Origin: Owenia fusiformis
Lineage: Eukaryota; Annelida; Polychaeta; Sabellida; Oweniidae
Direction: 5' to 3'
Length of the DNA: 64,000 bases
Assembly (NCBI GenBank): GCA_903813345.2
Contig: CAIIXF020000010.1
Span: forward strand, 36,815,425 to 36,879,424
Position numbers and translations under genes: made by a program. Shown piece by piece: positions 35,301-44,500 of this stretch (its first letter is position 1; each line of letters opens with the position of its first letter). The notes beneath the pieces were generated by a model, which saw only the letters and a program-made list of their open reading frames with translations, was not told where the DNA came from and ran no database searches.

Positions 35301-36540
35301 TATATCGTTCCGCTACATAAACGTCGTAATCGCCGTTCGCATATTGGTTCATTTTTGTAACGTTCGCATAATAACTGTAAACGACATTGGAGAAAACGCA
35401 GACAATCGCGATCTGTTTGATGGTTTAAAGAAGGGAAGGAGCATACATATACCTGTTAATAACCAAAGATTCGAGAAAATAAATGTAGATGAATTTCTGA
35501 AAGAACAACGGTTGGTTGGAAATTTTCTGAACCGTGGCCAGTTGAACAATGTGAACCAAATAACCAAGATTGGTATGCGATAAACAGATCATCCTATGGT
35601 CGGTTCATGCAATTGGGATTATCCCTTTGGCGATATAATATATCTACCCCCCAGCCCTCGGGCAGATACATTATATTGGCCTCGGGATAATCTCAATATC
35701 CTGAACCTCATATTGGATAATCTCTATATATCTCCTGCCAGGGTTGTTGAAAATTGTCCTATTATATAAAATTTGTTGCAAATTAAGTTATCTTTAAAAT
35801 AATATATCATTGTTGGTGTGTTTGTTAAAAAATAAATATTTATCAGGACTATTGGCTAGGGGGGTGATTTTTGGTCAATCCTGTATATGTATTGTCTAGC
35901 TGGGTATTACATAGATATGTAGACATTAAGCTTATATATGTGAATAGGTCTCTTTGAGTTTGTGAGGTAATGTGATTCAAAATATCCTTGCGCTGTATGT
36001 GTAAAAATCCCAACCGTATTCATGAATATTCGGAAATTATCCCTAAATATCCCAAAAAATGGTTGAATATTCAGCCGTATTTGTGAGTATCCGAACATAT
36101 ATTAGTTGTATCCCTAAGTATACGTGAAAAAACGAGAAGTATATCAGTAGTATCCAGATATTTCAGGATAATCAGTGTTCAGTCTCTCAATAATATCCAT
36201 AAATCTCAGAAATCGTGATACCTAGAAATAATTAATCACGGATTCTTAAGGATGTGTGTATAATAGTCCTATAATATCCCGCAAGTATCCAGACAGGATA
36301 CATTATCATTTTCGGTGTGATTTTTATAAATACTATGTTTAACCACATGTGCATTTGATGAAAAAGCTGAAAATGATCGTCAATGAAAATATGTGGTTCA
36401 AAATATATTTAATTCTCTAGAATATTGTAATTTATGAAGATGAATTAATGAGATAATCGACACAATGAAGGAAATGATTTACCCAAAGTCGAATCCGCAG
36501 CAAGCAAGATGACTGCAATAAAGTAGACGAATGACGACAT
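8078..36540 (-). CDS. Cadherin-EGF adhesion protein gene (rebuilt exons, 3' end unresolved)
   Basis: Minus-strand exons with AG/GT borders and matching phases: 36540-36483, 31783-31716, 26074-25957, 25617-25433, 23003-22880, 21718-21629, 20777-20742, 20615-20580, 19581-19495, 19326-19285 and a full-length EGF exon 8195-8078. The first ten give about 281 residues. They comprise a signal peptide (1-20), cadherin repeat 1 (about 23-112, ending in DVNDNPP at 114-120), cadherin repeat 2 (about 122-212, with CSDKD and YKLTVRVSDG), two Ser/Thr/Asn-rich 12-residue segments, and a four-cysteine EGF-like module (QCLCPPHKQGRNC). Cadherin repeats bind calcium and mediate adhesion, so an extracellular role is expected. 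Only two repeats are present, far fewer than in Fat or Celsr proteins. The EGF region is disrupted by an 11-kb satellite and a +1 base in the last exon. The membrane anchor is not seen. Confidence 0.82.
8196..19125. repeat. 97-bp satellite built from half an EGF exon, about 110 copies
   Basis: The array lies inside the cadherin-EGF gene. Read on the minus strand, each 97-bp unit is an intron 3' end (tttgaatattgtag), then about 62 bp of EGF coding sequence (ACSLDPCYGEGAVC-like, then NTFGEN), then directly the next intron end. It matches the first half of the complete exon at 8078-8195 but lacks the second half and its donor site. Units differ by a limited set of recurring substitutions (gtagc/gaaac/gaagc; ctaagct/ctaacct/ccaagct; tcat/ccat), which recur in blocks and indicate higher-order amplification. 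Some units have 1-bp deletions. The last copies near 19,060-19,125 are degenerate. Confidence 0.96.
17465..17720. repeat. Duplicated variant satellite unit with foreign segment
   Basis: Two units carry the same substitution of the unit's middle by a segment containing taatgatttgtccagaacct (starting near 17468 and 17656). They are separated by one normal unit, so a two-unit block of about 187 bp was duplicated after the insertion/deletion event. Confidence 0.85.
19285..19326 (-). CDS. Cadherin-EGF gene, 42-bp spacer exon
   Basis: Acceptor tttttag and donor ggtaagtt; symmetric phase 1. It encodes VPDVVSDCEWPSN, a short linker with one cysteine between the four-cysteine EGF module and the EGF exon or satellite. 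Confidence 0.68.
19495..19581 (-). CDS. Cadherin-EGF gene, four-cysteine EGF-like exon
   Basis: 87 bp, symmetric phase 1, between tgctttag and ggtaagtt. It encodes CNGGIVVPWNDGVQCLCPP followed by HKQGRNCTD. The C-x-C...G..C end is the EGF signature, but the module has four cysteines instead of six, like the reduced EGF modules found in some mucins. Confidence 0.78.
20580..20615 (-). CDS. Cadherin-EGF gene, Ser/Thr/Asn micro-exon copy 2
   Basis: 36 bp between tcttccag and ggtaagtt, symmetric phase 1. It encodes DSSGNSTDSSN, which contains an NST glycosylation sequon. It is a near-identical copy of the exon at 20742-20777. Confidence 0.75.
20742..20777 (-). CDS. Cadherin-EGF gene, Ser/Thr/Asn micro-exon copy 1
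   Basis: 36 bp, same borders and phase as copy 2. It encodes RSSGNSTDSSN. A flanking intron segment is duplicated with it, so the duplicated block is about 162 bp. Confidence 0.75.
21629..21718 (-). CDS. Cadherin-EGF gene, end of cadherin repeat 2
   Basis: 90 bp between attatttcag and ggtaagct, symmetric phase 1. It encodes QYKLTVRVSDGTFETNVTV, the typical last two beta strands of a cadherin repeat. No DxNDN motif follows, as expected for the membrane- or EGF-proximal last repeat. Confidence 0.82.
22195..22330. mobile_element. Foldback element (MITE-like)
   Basis: The arms 22195-22237 and 22289-22330 are near-perfect inverted repeats (about 42 bp, including gaaatacagaaaatattc) around a 51-bp centre. 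The structure fits a miniature inverted-repeat element. The family is not identified. Confidence 0.8.
22430..22815 (+). repeat. Dispersed repeat family A, copy 1
   Basis: About 385 bp shared with 57470-57835 (same orientation), 32037-32275 (reverse) and more distantly 47085-47230 and 47990-48300. It includes the recognisable end tttggtcctttccctttgg-like. It has no coding capacity and the class is unknown. Confidence 0.8.
22880..23003 (-). CDS. Cadherin-EGF gene, start of cadherin repeat 2 core
   Basis: 124 bp between ttatttcag and ggtaagtc, phase 0 in and phase 1 out. It encodes LNLTCSDKDLSNENSGLTY and GFNLDNDGKVINIK. The DKD and NSGLTY signatures are calcium-binding and core elements of cadherin repeats. 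Confidence 0.85.
23263..23366. repeat. GTC/GGCGTC compound microsatellite
   Basis: (GTC)n, then about eight copies of GGCGTC, then (GTC)n again. It is GC-rich in an AT-rich intron and open in several frames, giving poly-Ser, Ser-Ala and Val-Gly shadows. It is not an exon: no splice borders fit. Confidence 0.95.
23370..23445 (+). repeat. Dispersed repeat family B, copy 1
   Basis: This segment, with gcctcgggataatcccaata and a following ggataatctctatatat, recurs at about 35635-35735. Each copy also has a short palindromic stretch (ggcaaatatattatatttgcc in this copy, 23375-23395). Confidence 0.7.
24252..24718. mobile_element. Non-autonomous DNA transposon with ACACCCCAGTCACATTT ends
   Basis: The terminal inverted repeat acaccccagtcacattt (24252-24268) matches aaatgtgactggggtgt (24702-24718). 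The interior (467 bp) is GC-richer, with subterminal gccgtacgg/ccgcag repeats in both orientations, as in hAT- or P-type non-autonomous elements. There is no transposase. Confidence 0.82.
25433..25617 (-). CDS. Cadherin-EGF gene, end of repeat 1 with DVNDNPP
   Basis: 185 bp between atattttcag and gtgagtat, phase 1 in and phase 0 out. It encodes LDYEKQQMYQLFIGA and NITVLDVNDNPP, the classical cadherin calcium-binding linker, then the first strand of repeat 2 (CEKQIYEINIT). A shorter acceptor (ttatag, 25575) is also in phase but would lose the conserved LDYE segment, so I chose the longer exon. Confidence 0.88.
25957..26074 (-). CDS. Cadherin-EGF gene, middle of cadherin repeat 1
   Basis: 118 bp between tgttttcag and gtaagatg, phase 0 in and phase 1 out. 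It encodes IPGEITCTEYANVAIVSGD and NVFNIQTNGVSSDIVLDG, matching the core strands of a cadherin repeat. Confidence 0.8.
28095..28165. repeat. Dispersed repeat family C (copy in reverse at 61.3 kb)
   Basis: The stretch attatcgaaatacgttttcg plus its flanks matches, on the opposite strand, the segment near 61300-61385 (cgtatttcgataattttcg). It is a short CG-containing mobile-element end of unknown class. Confidence 0.65.
29484..29586. repeat. Perfect 25-bp inverted repeat (hairpin)
   Basis: tatgacctgaatcgattgca plus five bases (29484-29508) is exactly complementary to 29562-29586, with a 53-base loop. It is a foldback element or hairpin within the intron. Confidence 0.85.
31716..31783 (-). CDS. 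Cadherin-EGF gene, second exon (repeat 1 start)
   Basis: 68 bp between ttttttcag and gtaagtat, phase 1 in and phase 0 out. It encodes DGLSCTFYPIPMEVPEDALA. The VPEDA motif is the usual start of a cadherin repeat. Confidence 0.8.
32037..32275 (-). repeat. Dispersed repeat family A, copy 2 (reverse)
   Basis: Reverse complement of the 3' two-thirds of the copy at 22430-22815, with high similarity including the tgatctaacgtgaaaagaaa segment. Confidence 0.8.
32860..33150. mobile_element. Mariner-palindrome arm, solo copy
   Basis: About 290 bp clearly similar to the left arm of the element at 40809-42348 (shared gttcagttaaaa, gaaccatgcatgc and ccttctcaattttc segments), without the terminal CAGGGTGGGCC end. 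It is a truncated relic. Confidence 0.75.
33345..33640. mobile_element. Imperfect foldback element
   Basis: aggaggattggctccca (about 33364) is complementary to tgggagccaaatctcctt (about 33596), with further imperfect pairing outward (tattatgg on both sides). It is consistent with a MITE. The boundaries are approximate. Confidence 0.5.
34719..35305 (+). mobile_element. 5'-truncated LINE: 3' end of reverse transcriptase ORF and tail
   Basis: The reading frame 34719-35081 ends with RLEINERICQICNKGEVEDE and KHFLLVC, the C-x2-C...H-x4-C zinc-finger-like end typical of many non-LTR reverse transcriptase ORFs. A 3' UTR of about 200 bp follows, then aataaaat and repeats of cttgaat at 35283-35300 that look like a LINE 3' tail. 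No catalytic RT motifs remain, so the copy is 5'-truncated and inactive. Confidence 0.75.
35635..35735 (+). repeat. Dispersed repeat family B, copy 2
   Basis: It shares ggcctcgggataatctcaat and the following ggataatctctatatat with 23370-23445. It directly abuts a mariner-arm relic at 35737. Confidence 0.7.
35737..35885 (+). mobile_element. Mariner-palindrome end, solo copy
   Basis: About 150 bp matches the terminal part of the right arm of the element at 40809-42348 (ccagggttgttgaaaattgt, tttatcaggac..., ggctagggg), ending in a degraded version of the terminal sequence. Confidence 0.75.
36483..36540 (-). CDS. Cadherin-EGF gene, first coding exon (signal peptide)
   Basis: ATG at 36540-36538 opens MSSFVYFIAVILLAADSTL, a clear signal peptide with a hydrophobic core, ending at a ggtaaat donor in phase 1. 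The next exon at 31783 enters in phase 1 and continues into cadherin repeat 1. The promoter and 5' UTR should lie just above 36541. No TATA motif was assigned. Confidence 0.8.
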
Positions 36541-37560
36541 TGTGAACGTCCTTGCCAAGTATGGTCAAACTGGAAAAGCATACATTCAAATACATGTAAT
36601 TTATTTATTTATTCATATGTAATTGTCATTTCATCTAACTTGTCAGGAGAAATCATAAGTTGCCTTTGGAGACCAATACCTCTTTATTTTTCAATGATTT
36701 TTGCAGCATATTTCGCCCATTCCAGATATAAGCGTGCAATTGGCATTTGAAAATTTCGAAAATTAAAGTTTTCCCGATTTGTTTGAAAGTGATACATGCC
36801 ATGGGAATATACAATATCTTGGGAGGAAGAATCCAAAAATTGGCAATTAATCATTAGCATTATTGATCTTAACAATGGTTGAAATATGGTACCCCTTTAT
36901 TTGAAAAAGTCAACATGTTATGTACGTGATCTAGGTTTTATTCGGTATCAGGGTACTGTGTTGCAATTGAGGATATAGCAAATCAGATAATGCATCCATT
37001 TTTTATTTTTAGATGGTTTTCCAGTAACTCTACACATGAATATTTTTCCTGAATGCCTTTTATATTTTTCAAACAAACGTTAGGTTTGATGAACTATAAA
37101 ATGAAACTTTTCATTTATGGAACTTTTAAAAATACAATATCTTTGATTACGCCTAAGTCAATAATAAGGAAATCATGTTACTCAATTTTCTTTTCAAATT
37201 TAGTCTGATGAACTTCTTGTTAGATACAGATTCCTTCGTACTTTATACATAGTCACGGTTAAGTCACAGCTGTCCCCGAAATCAAATACTGAATAATAAC
37301 GTACAAAACTATGATTTCTAATCAGACGACAATGGTGGTTTATGATACAAAAAATTAATTAACACTATCGGACAGGTACAATTTCATTCAATAACGCAAT
37401 GGCCTAGAATGTTGTGATATTATTGTATATATATATATAGTATTTAGCTACGCTTGCAGCACTGACAATGTCACATTTTATTCGTACTAATCATCTGTAC
37501 GATAGGTTTTATATCATAAGCCGTGTTATTTCACAAATCCGACCAAATTTGCGTCCAGCT
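36541..37560. other. Upstream flank of the cadherin-EGF gene
   Basis: AT-rich, with no gene recognised. An (AT)n run lies at about 37425-37440. It may contain the promoter and 5' UTR of the minus-strand cadherin-EGF gene, but no specific element can be supported. Confidence 0.4.
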
Positions 37561-37564
37561 CATT

Positions 37565-38385
37565 GCTCATTTATTTCATTAAGCACTCGGGTTCTGATCA
37601 CCCATTTAATGTCTTCTTGATTTGGCCATTGGAAAAAACTGTTAATTCTCTTTGTCCTCAATTTAACTTTCTCATCTTCAACATCATGATCAGTTTCATC
37701 ATAGTTCACTGTATTGTATTGAATGATATACCGGTTTCCATCATCTATCTCGGCAACAGAATCATCAAATTAGCAATCTGCATCTGGTTCAGCAGATGAA
37801 TGTTATGACATCAACGATGTCAGTTATATTATTGGAGGCCTTGAGTTTTGTTATCGTCAATTTGTCATTGAAATCACCCTGTTTGCATACGTCACAACAT
37901 GTGATTAATAACTTACTGCAGAAAATTAATTGTAACAATGTTTGGATCAATTTCTTTGAATTTGGGTATTAGAGTGTCAATAAAATGAGTAGATGTGGAC
38001 TTTCTTCGGAAACTGGTTTCTCAAACGTTTGTGCTTCAGTTCTGAGTCAATCCGGGCAGATGGTTCCAGTTCGCATCCTTTACTTCTGTAGATTTGGGAG
38101 AGTTTTCATCATTACGAACATTTTGTGGTCTTTCTTTATGTGCTTTAACTCACTTTAATACTAATGCCTTATTCGTTCCACATGTCAAATTCAACCCAAG
38201 TGTTGAAAAATTCAAGAGAAAAAAATTCTCTTGTTCAACTTCCACAATTTGCAATATTCTATGTTCGCTCTTTCTCTTGTACCTTTATTCGTTTCCATTG
38301 TCCAAATTTGAACAAATGCTGTATCTTTTATTTTGAATTTCTTGAAGTGTTGATCCAAGTTCATTTTTGACAAATGTTTCTAGAC
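37565..38385 (-). pseudogene. Decayed coding remnant of unknown family
   Basis: The minus strand shows several peptide-like open pieces in shifting frames: PVSLETFVKNELGSTLQEI near 38370, HFIDTLIPKFKEIDPN near 37960-38010, CDVCKQGDFND near 37880, and FFQWPNQEDIKWVIRT near 37600-37650. The last resembles the short 'WP..edi.WV' ends of some mollusc transposon-associated ORFs, but I cannot name a family. Multiple stops and frame changes mark it as non-functional. Confidence that this was once coding is moderate at best. Confidence 0.3.
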
Positions 38386-40229
38386 TTACAGGTATATCGA
38401 TGTTGGTCTTCCATAATGATTTGAGGATTAGGGTCGTGTTCTGATATTAAATACATAGACATATTGAACGATTTAGGAATGACACGAGTTTAATTATATT
38501 TTGGCCTAATACTATAGAAAATAAAGTGATTTTGACAGCATTCGGGGTTTCTGCGCAGACAGAATTTCAAGTATAGATTTTATTTTAAAATATTCCATTC
38601 AAATATGGCAGCAGGAAGAGGAAACATAAAATTGGATGTACGTTATAAACTCGAACGTACATAACCTGACAATTTTTCGTAGTATAAAATCAATTTACTC
38701 TATGTCCCAATTAAACAACTTAGTCTCCAAATAATTAGTACATATTAGCAATTATTAGCAATTATTATTAATCTCAAACTATACATTAATAAATCTTATC
38801 CATCTATTTTTAGATTTCATCATTAACCATCCAACCACTATGAAAGCTAACATTAGCAGCATTAGTTTCCCAAAGTTTTTTTACGAATGAAGTTGATAAA
38901 ATATGTTTTCAGAGATTCGGCTATCACGATTCAATGTTAAAATAATATGAAAAATTAAGTTTAGCTTATAATATATATATGATAAAAACTGCATTATCAA
39001 AATACGGAAAAATACCTCAATAATATTAGAAAAATTCACAAAAGTCAATAAGAAAATCCTACCTGTTACGCCCTTGACCAACGTTCTGGTTGTATGACTA
39101 ATATGTCAGGAAATGGCATCTGGGGCGATAAAAAATATATATGTATACTTAAAATGCAATCACTGTGAATAATAATGTAGTCTCGGTTAATCCAAGTGGA
39201 AATTGTACTGTTGAACGGGTGTTTGTCAGCAGGCGACGGACAGATATATTCGTAAAATTTAATTCTTGTTACGGTCAACTACTTATTTTACGTATTTTAT
39301 GTCTCGATAATTTGGCGACTCTGCAATTGGCCACCACTATGTTATCTAATCAAGCCTGTTTTGCATCTGTTGTTATACTACATGATGGCAAGATCTATCG
39401 AGTCGATCAAACAATGACCGTGTCATTTTTACCAGCATTACCACGGAGCCCATGTCAAGCTGCGCAGGCTAATCACAGGCTCTCTTTAAGGTTATGTTAA
39501 ATATGCCTCGAACGTTAGAAAACGTAAAGATTTACAAAGTATTTTGTCGTTTTTGAAAATATGAAAACCGTTTAGGAAAGTACACTGTATGAGATGGACA
39601 TAGTTTTAAACCGCTGATCTTTTTTCTAAAGCATTATATATTTGAAGTTATACTTGAATCACCTTTTGCAAGTTTTAACTATTGGACATTTGTCAATTAT
39701 GACTACCTCGATGGCTAACTATATAGACTCGAAGTTTAACGAATAAGTCAAAACCAGTTTTGAAAGCTGACAAACAATCAAATCTGTAGTAATTGCCAAT
39801 ATCAGCCCATCGCAAAGGATCAACATCCATTTGCGAAGACGTCGCCATAATCCATAAACATAAGAATTCAAAGTGTCAAATGGGAGAAAACATACTTATC
39901 ACAATTTACGATTCCACTCCACAAAAGTTTAAATAACTGTACTTATTCCATAGTTAGCATGATATTCATAGGATAACATGTAAAAATAAAAACGGTATTT
40001 TTGTAATCAGTGGTAAAATATGATATTTTTGACAAATTTTCACTTAACCATAACATACGATTTTTTAGCCATGACATACGACGTCGTATGCGATGGTTTA
40101 TGGATTTTTGCTACTTCAGACTCAAAACGAGGCTAAGTGTCAACATCGCCGGATTGTTTGGAAATTCGAATTGAATAACTTAATTTCCGACGATTCTGAT
40201 GATGACTTTAACTATGGAATAAAAAGAAC
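38386..40229. other. Intergenic, no gene seen
   Basis: AT-rich sequence with only short, low-complexity ORFs. A segment at 39445-39475 (cccatgtcaagctgcgcagg) resembles 26140-26160 and may be a short dispersed repeat. No other structure is supported. Confidence 0.4.
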
Positions 40230-40363
40230 ATCCTATGATTTACTCGTGATATGATTTTAATCCACTCATGGATATTGATATCTACACTCTCTCGCTACGC
40301 TCGCTCGTGCAGATATCATATCCATTCGTGGATAAAAATCATATCACTCATAAATCATAGGAT
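40230..40363. mobile_element. Foldback element (MITE-like)
   Basis: The arm beginning atcctatgatttactcgtga (40230) pairs with the segment ending tcataggat (40363) over about 55 bp per arm. The centre is ctctcgctacgctcgctcg. Confidence 0.8.
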
Positions 40364-40539
40364 ATCCTCTATTTATTGTGTAGTCTTCATATGAAATCTT
40401 CGGGGCAAGTCAGATGATTAACACTTTTTCACATAAAAACGGCAGTGGATACTTTTATTCATATAGGATAAAAATACATGGATACTGTTGATACTTTTCA
40501 AATGTACAGTATCTGCATTCAATGACATACCAGCATTCA

Positions 40540-40790
40540 GCGGGCCGCCGAGGCTTTCGTAATGCCAAGGTCACATTTGCGCCGGCCGATGAGTAGTCAT
40601 CGGCCGATTTCTAAATCGACGAGCGTCGGTGACGTTTCACTGATGTCTTGGTTTAATCGTGAATATGATCACTTTAGTAGAGGCACCGTACGGCGCCCGC
40701 AATTAAATCTGCAGGATATCGCAAAGGTATCGCAAGGCTATCTGTCGATGACCGTACGACACCCGCCAGGATCTACAGGGCACCGGGAAG
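40540..40790. other. GC-rich island with inverted motifs
   Basis: Markedly GC-rich relative to its surroundings, with a ccggccgatgag/catcggccg inverted pair and repeated gaccgtacg/caccgtacgg motifs. It may be a non-autonomous element. The short open frame here has no recognised domain. Confidence 0.4.
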
Positions 40791-40808
40791 CCTCTATAGC
40801 TATACATA

Positions 40809-42348
40809 CAGGGTGGGCCAGAAAAACCACCCCCTAGCCATTATTCCTGATAAATATTTATTTTTTAACATGTACACCAACAATGATATATCATTTTAAA
40901 GATAATTTAATTTGCAACAAAATGATATATAATATCACCATTTTCAACGACCCCATATAGAAATATAACCAATTATGTGACATGGGGGTCAAAAAACCTT
41001 TTCAATTTTCATCGATTTTGCGAACAATAGCCTATTTCTACCAAATTTTACTGTTCAGTTAAAAATTGCAACATTGTCATGAGTCTTTCATAATTGAATA
41101 TTTTTTTTTTTCAGTTTTTGAACCATGCATGCCCAATAAACATGTGTATGGTTATATAAAACAAATTAATTTCTTCTTCAGTCTGTCCAAATATGGCTCA
41201 ATAGACCCACCCCCCTGACCCATCCTCTGATCAGATTATTCGCTTAAGACGCGGAAGTCATTGGTTGATGGCGTATAATTGATGGATGTATGCGGAGTAC
41301 CATTCAACTGCTAGTTATTCTTTTTTTAGTTCCTCTACATCCCTGATAGGCTGGGTATCTTTAAATACCAACTGTTCTAGATGCCCCCAGGTATGGTAAT
41401 CAACATTATTGGCATCTGGACTGTCAGTAAGCCATTTGTCAGTGCGAATCTCCAAAAACTCCAGGGTAGCATTGGACCTGTGTGAAGAAGCACTTTCCTA
41501 TCAGAAAATGAAATTCCTTTCACATGTTTTTTTATATCTTTGAGGAGTCCTTTTTAACACCTCATGTCATTAACATTCAGAGTATATTTTTGCTCCAGGT
41601 TCAACAAAAACAGGGCCTGTACAGTCTTTCCTTTTTGGGAAACACCGAGTGGACACCACTACCCTTTTAGAAAAATGTCATCTCGATTTGAGTAGCCTTT
41701 TATCGCAAATGTCCCTATTCTTGCTTACTGATATATAGAGTAAATCCTGTTGATTACATTTATAGTACTTAGGGCATTCAGAACAGTTGGTCTATGAAGA
41801 TCACTAGCCTATCAGGGATGTAGACAAACTGATAGAATGAATAATTAGGAGTTTGATGGTACTTCCGCATAGATCCATCAATTATACCAATGGCTTTCGC
41901 GTCTTTAGCGAATAATCCGATCAGAGGATGGGTCTGGGAGGTGGGTCTATTGAGCCATATTTGGACAGACTTAAGAAGAAAATAATTTGTTTTATAAGCA
42001 TACACATGTTTGTTGAGCATGCATGGTTCAAAAACTGAATGAAAACAATATATAATATCCAATTATGAAAGACTCATGACAATGTTGCAATTTTTAACTG
42101 AACAGTAAAATTTGGTAGAAATAGGCTATTATTTGCAAAATCAGTGAAAAATTGAAAAGGTATTTTTTGACCCCCATGTCACATAAATGGTTATATCTCG
42201 AGCCAGGGTTGTTGAAAATTGTTCTATTATATATCATTTTGTTGCAAATTGAATTATCTTTAAAATGATATATCATTGTTGGTGTATATGTTAAAAATGA
42301 ATATTTATCAGGAATATCGGCTAGGGGTGTCTTTTTTGGCCCACCCTG
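40809..42348. mobile_element. Palindromic mariner-like element
   Basis: The element runs from CAGGGTGGGCC to GGCCCACCCTG with flanking TA, the mariner/Tc1 target. The arms (about 40809-41360 and 41775-42348) are inverted copies of one another. The minus strand at 41320-41480 encodes SPDANNVDYHTWGHLEQLV, recognisable as the C-terminal part of a mariner-type transposase, running out towards the left end. The right arm carries the same end on the plus strand (near 41773). The element is therefore two 3' halves head-to-head and cannot encode a whole transposase. Confidence 0.82.
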
Positions 42349-44032
42349 TATATGTATAACTGTTTTTCTAGACAGCAAAAGACACGTAGGATGTGTCCAT
42401 ATTGTAAAATATACGCCTGATCTAAACTTATATTGACAAATATATCAGACATATTATCTCCAAACTTATATCGGTAATCTTATAAATGAATGAGTTTTAC
42501 AATGCACTACTTAAAGCTTAATTTGTTCATCCTATTTCATGTAGTTTATGAAATAAAATATAAAGGATGAAACATATATTTTTTATTGTTATTATTTATT
42601 GGAATCAGTTTTAAAACAGTGGCACACACATTGAAAATGCGGTGCATCCACATACAAACATGCTTATACAATTACAGTCAAAATTAAAATACGGTCACTA
42701 AAATTACATCAATATTATCCTTATTATAAGGAATACAAACTGCTTTCAGATATTTCTTTACACATTGATCTAAAATATGACCTTGTTTATTTTCCCAGTC
42801 AATGAAAGCTTTATCACCCATGGCCAAGCATATTTTAATTAAAATATTAGAATAAATAAGGCCAGATGACAATTGTTCATTACAGGAGTTTATCATGTTC
42901 AGAAAGAAGTCGAAATCAGTCTTAAGGTAGTTTCTTGGAAACAATTTGTTTTTCTAGAAAACTGCTTTTCCTTTTTTCGTTCGATATTTTAAGATATCCC
43001 TGATACCAGTCCGAGTCATCAACATAAATGACTCAGTCTTTCCCATGCTTGATCAAACTGCTATTTATATTTGAAAAGTAAGGCCATGAACATTTGTCAT
43101 TATGTGAACGGGAAAACTTGTACATTGTGTTAAAAATACGTTGATGTACAGAACCTGGCTTTAGCCTACTTTTCAGATAAATAAAATAGTCAATTTATCA
43201 TATGAATTCTTTATTGTGATTAGAAAAATATGATAAACATATAACATAAGTTATGGTTAAAAGAAAAAAGCTCCACAGTTATTCGATGGATATTTTCAAC
43301 GACCTATGATAGACAATGAACAAACGTATCACATTAAACTAATTTGGATTGTCCATCCCATCATTCACTTGCATAATGTACTAATTCTGTACTCCCTGTA
43401 CTCCATATACCTTCAAATTTTGCCAATTTTTTTCCTCGCACACGAACACACGCCCTCTGAAACTGCCCAATTTTTTGATAAGATTCCTTGGTGAAACTTC
43501 AAAAAATGCTATTTTATATCAGAAAACAACTATCTATGGTTCTTAAAACGCTCAGATTGCAAATAACGTCTTCAATGACAAAAAAATTCCTGGAGCATGC
43601 CCAAGACCCCCAAGTGCGCGGCCTGTCGTTTTTCCACTTCCAAATGAAGCAGGCCACATCAAAGTTTATATTAAATTATCAAAAAAATATTTTTGATCCG
43701 TCAAGCTTTTATAAAGTTTATACCAATGTACAAAAATATGGCCAAGTTGTTTGTATCACATGGTTCATTCATGTCGTCATCTTTTGAATCAAAAGTTATT
43801 TAAAAACATGCACTATGCACTAAGGATATTGAACTTCAAAATGCTGTTTTCTACATGAGTTATTTTTTCTCGGTTCAGTATTAATGCAATTCAAGCTTTG
43901 TTTCATATTTGATCAAGTGTGTAAATAATATGCTTTAATGGTTATTTTATCTTTTTTCTTTTAAATTAAACATAGTTTTTAAATCTTGGAACTTTATCAC
44001 TGTTCCACAATTAACTAGTTACACGTATTTTA
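42349..44032. other. Intergenic, no gene seen
   Basis: AT-rich sequence with small unrelated ORFs (for example 42684-42944 minus and 43488-43787 plus) that show no recognisable family or codon pattern. No RNA gene was found. Confidence 0.4.
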
Positions 44033-44500
44033 ACGGAACGCCAATGTAACAAAATGGTTGTACTTCCTGGTTACGAGTTTTTCTCGATTTAAGCCTACTT
44101 ATAAGTCAAGTTTCAGATTATAATTTGGCACAAAGCTAGAAAATATAGTTCAGTTTTAATAAGTTTAATCAATTTGGAATTTGTTTTGTAAATGAAGTTG
44201 CAATTCGTATATTTAGCCCCTCGCTTTTGTTACATTGACGAAAGTCCGTTATATTACCAATGTAGGTTACTTTGACGACTTACGTCAAGGTAACAAAAGC
44301 GATGGTCTAATATAAATGCTTGAATTACACTTATTTAAAAATCAAATTCCAAACCGAGAGCATTTCTAAAAGCTAGACTATATTGTTAATTTTGTGCCAA
44401 ATGATAACCTGCAACATGACTTATACGTAAGTTTAAATCGAGAAAACAAAAAAAAATCGTATTCTAGAAGTTCATCCATTTTGTTACATTGACGTTCCGT
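44033..44500. mobile_element. Long-arm foldback element with ACGGAACG ends
   Basis: The arms 44033-44235 and 44290-44500 are imperfect inverted copies (ends acggaacg...aatgtaacaaaatgg). The inner ends show ttttgttacattgacg/cgtcaaggtaacaaaagcg pairing. At about 470 bp with no ORF, it is a MITE-type element that could form an extended hairpin. Confidence 0.8.
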
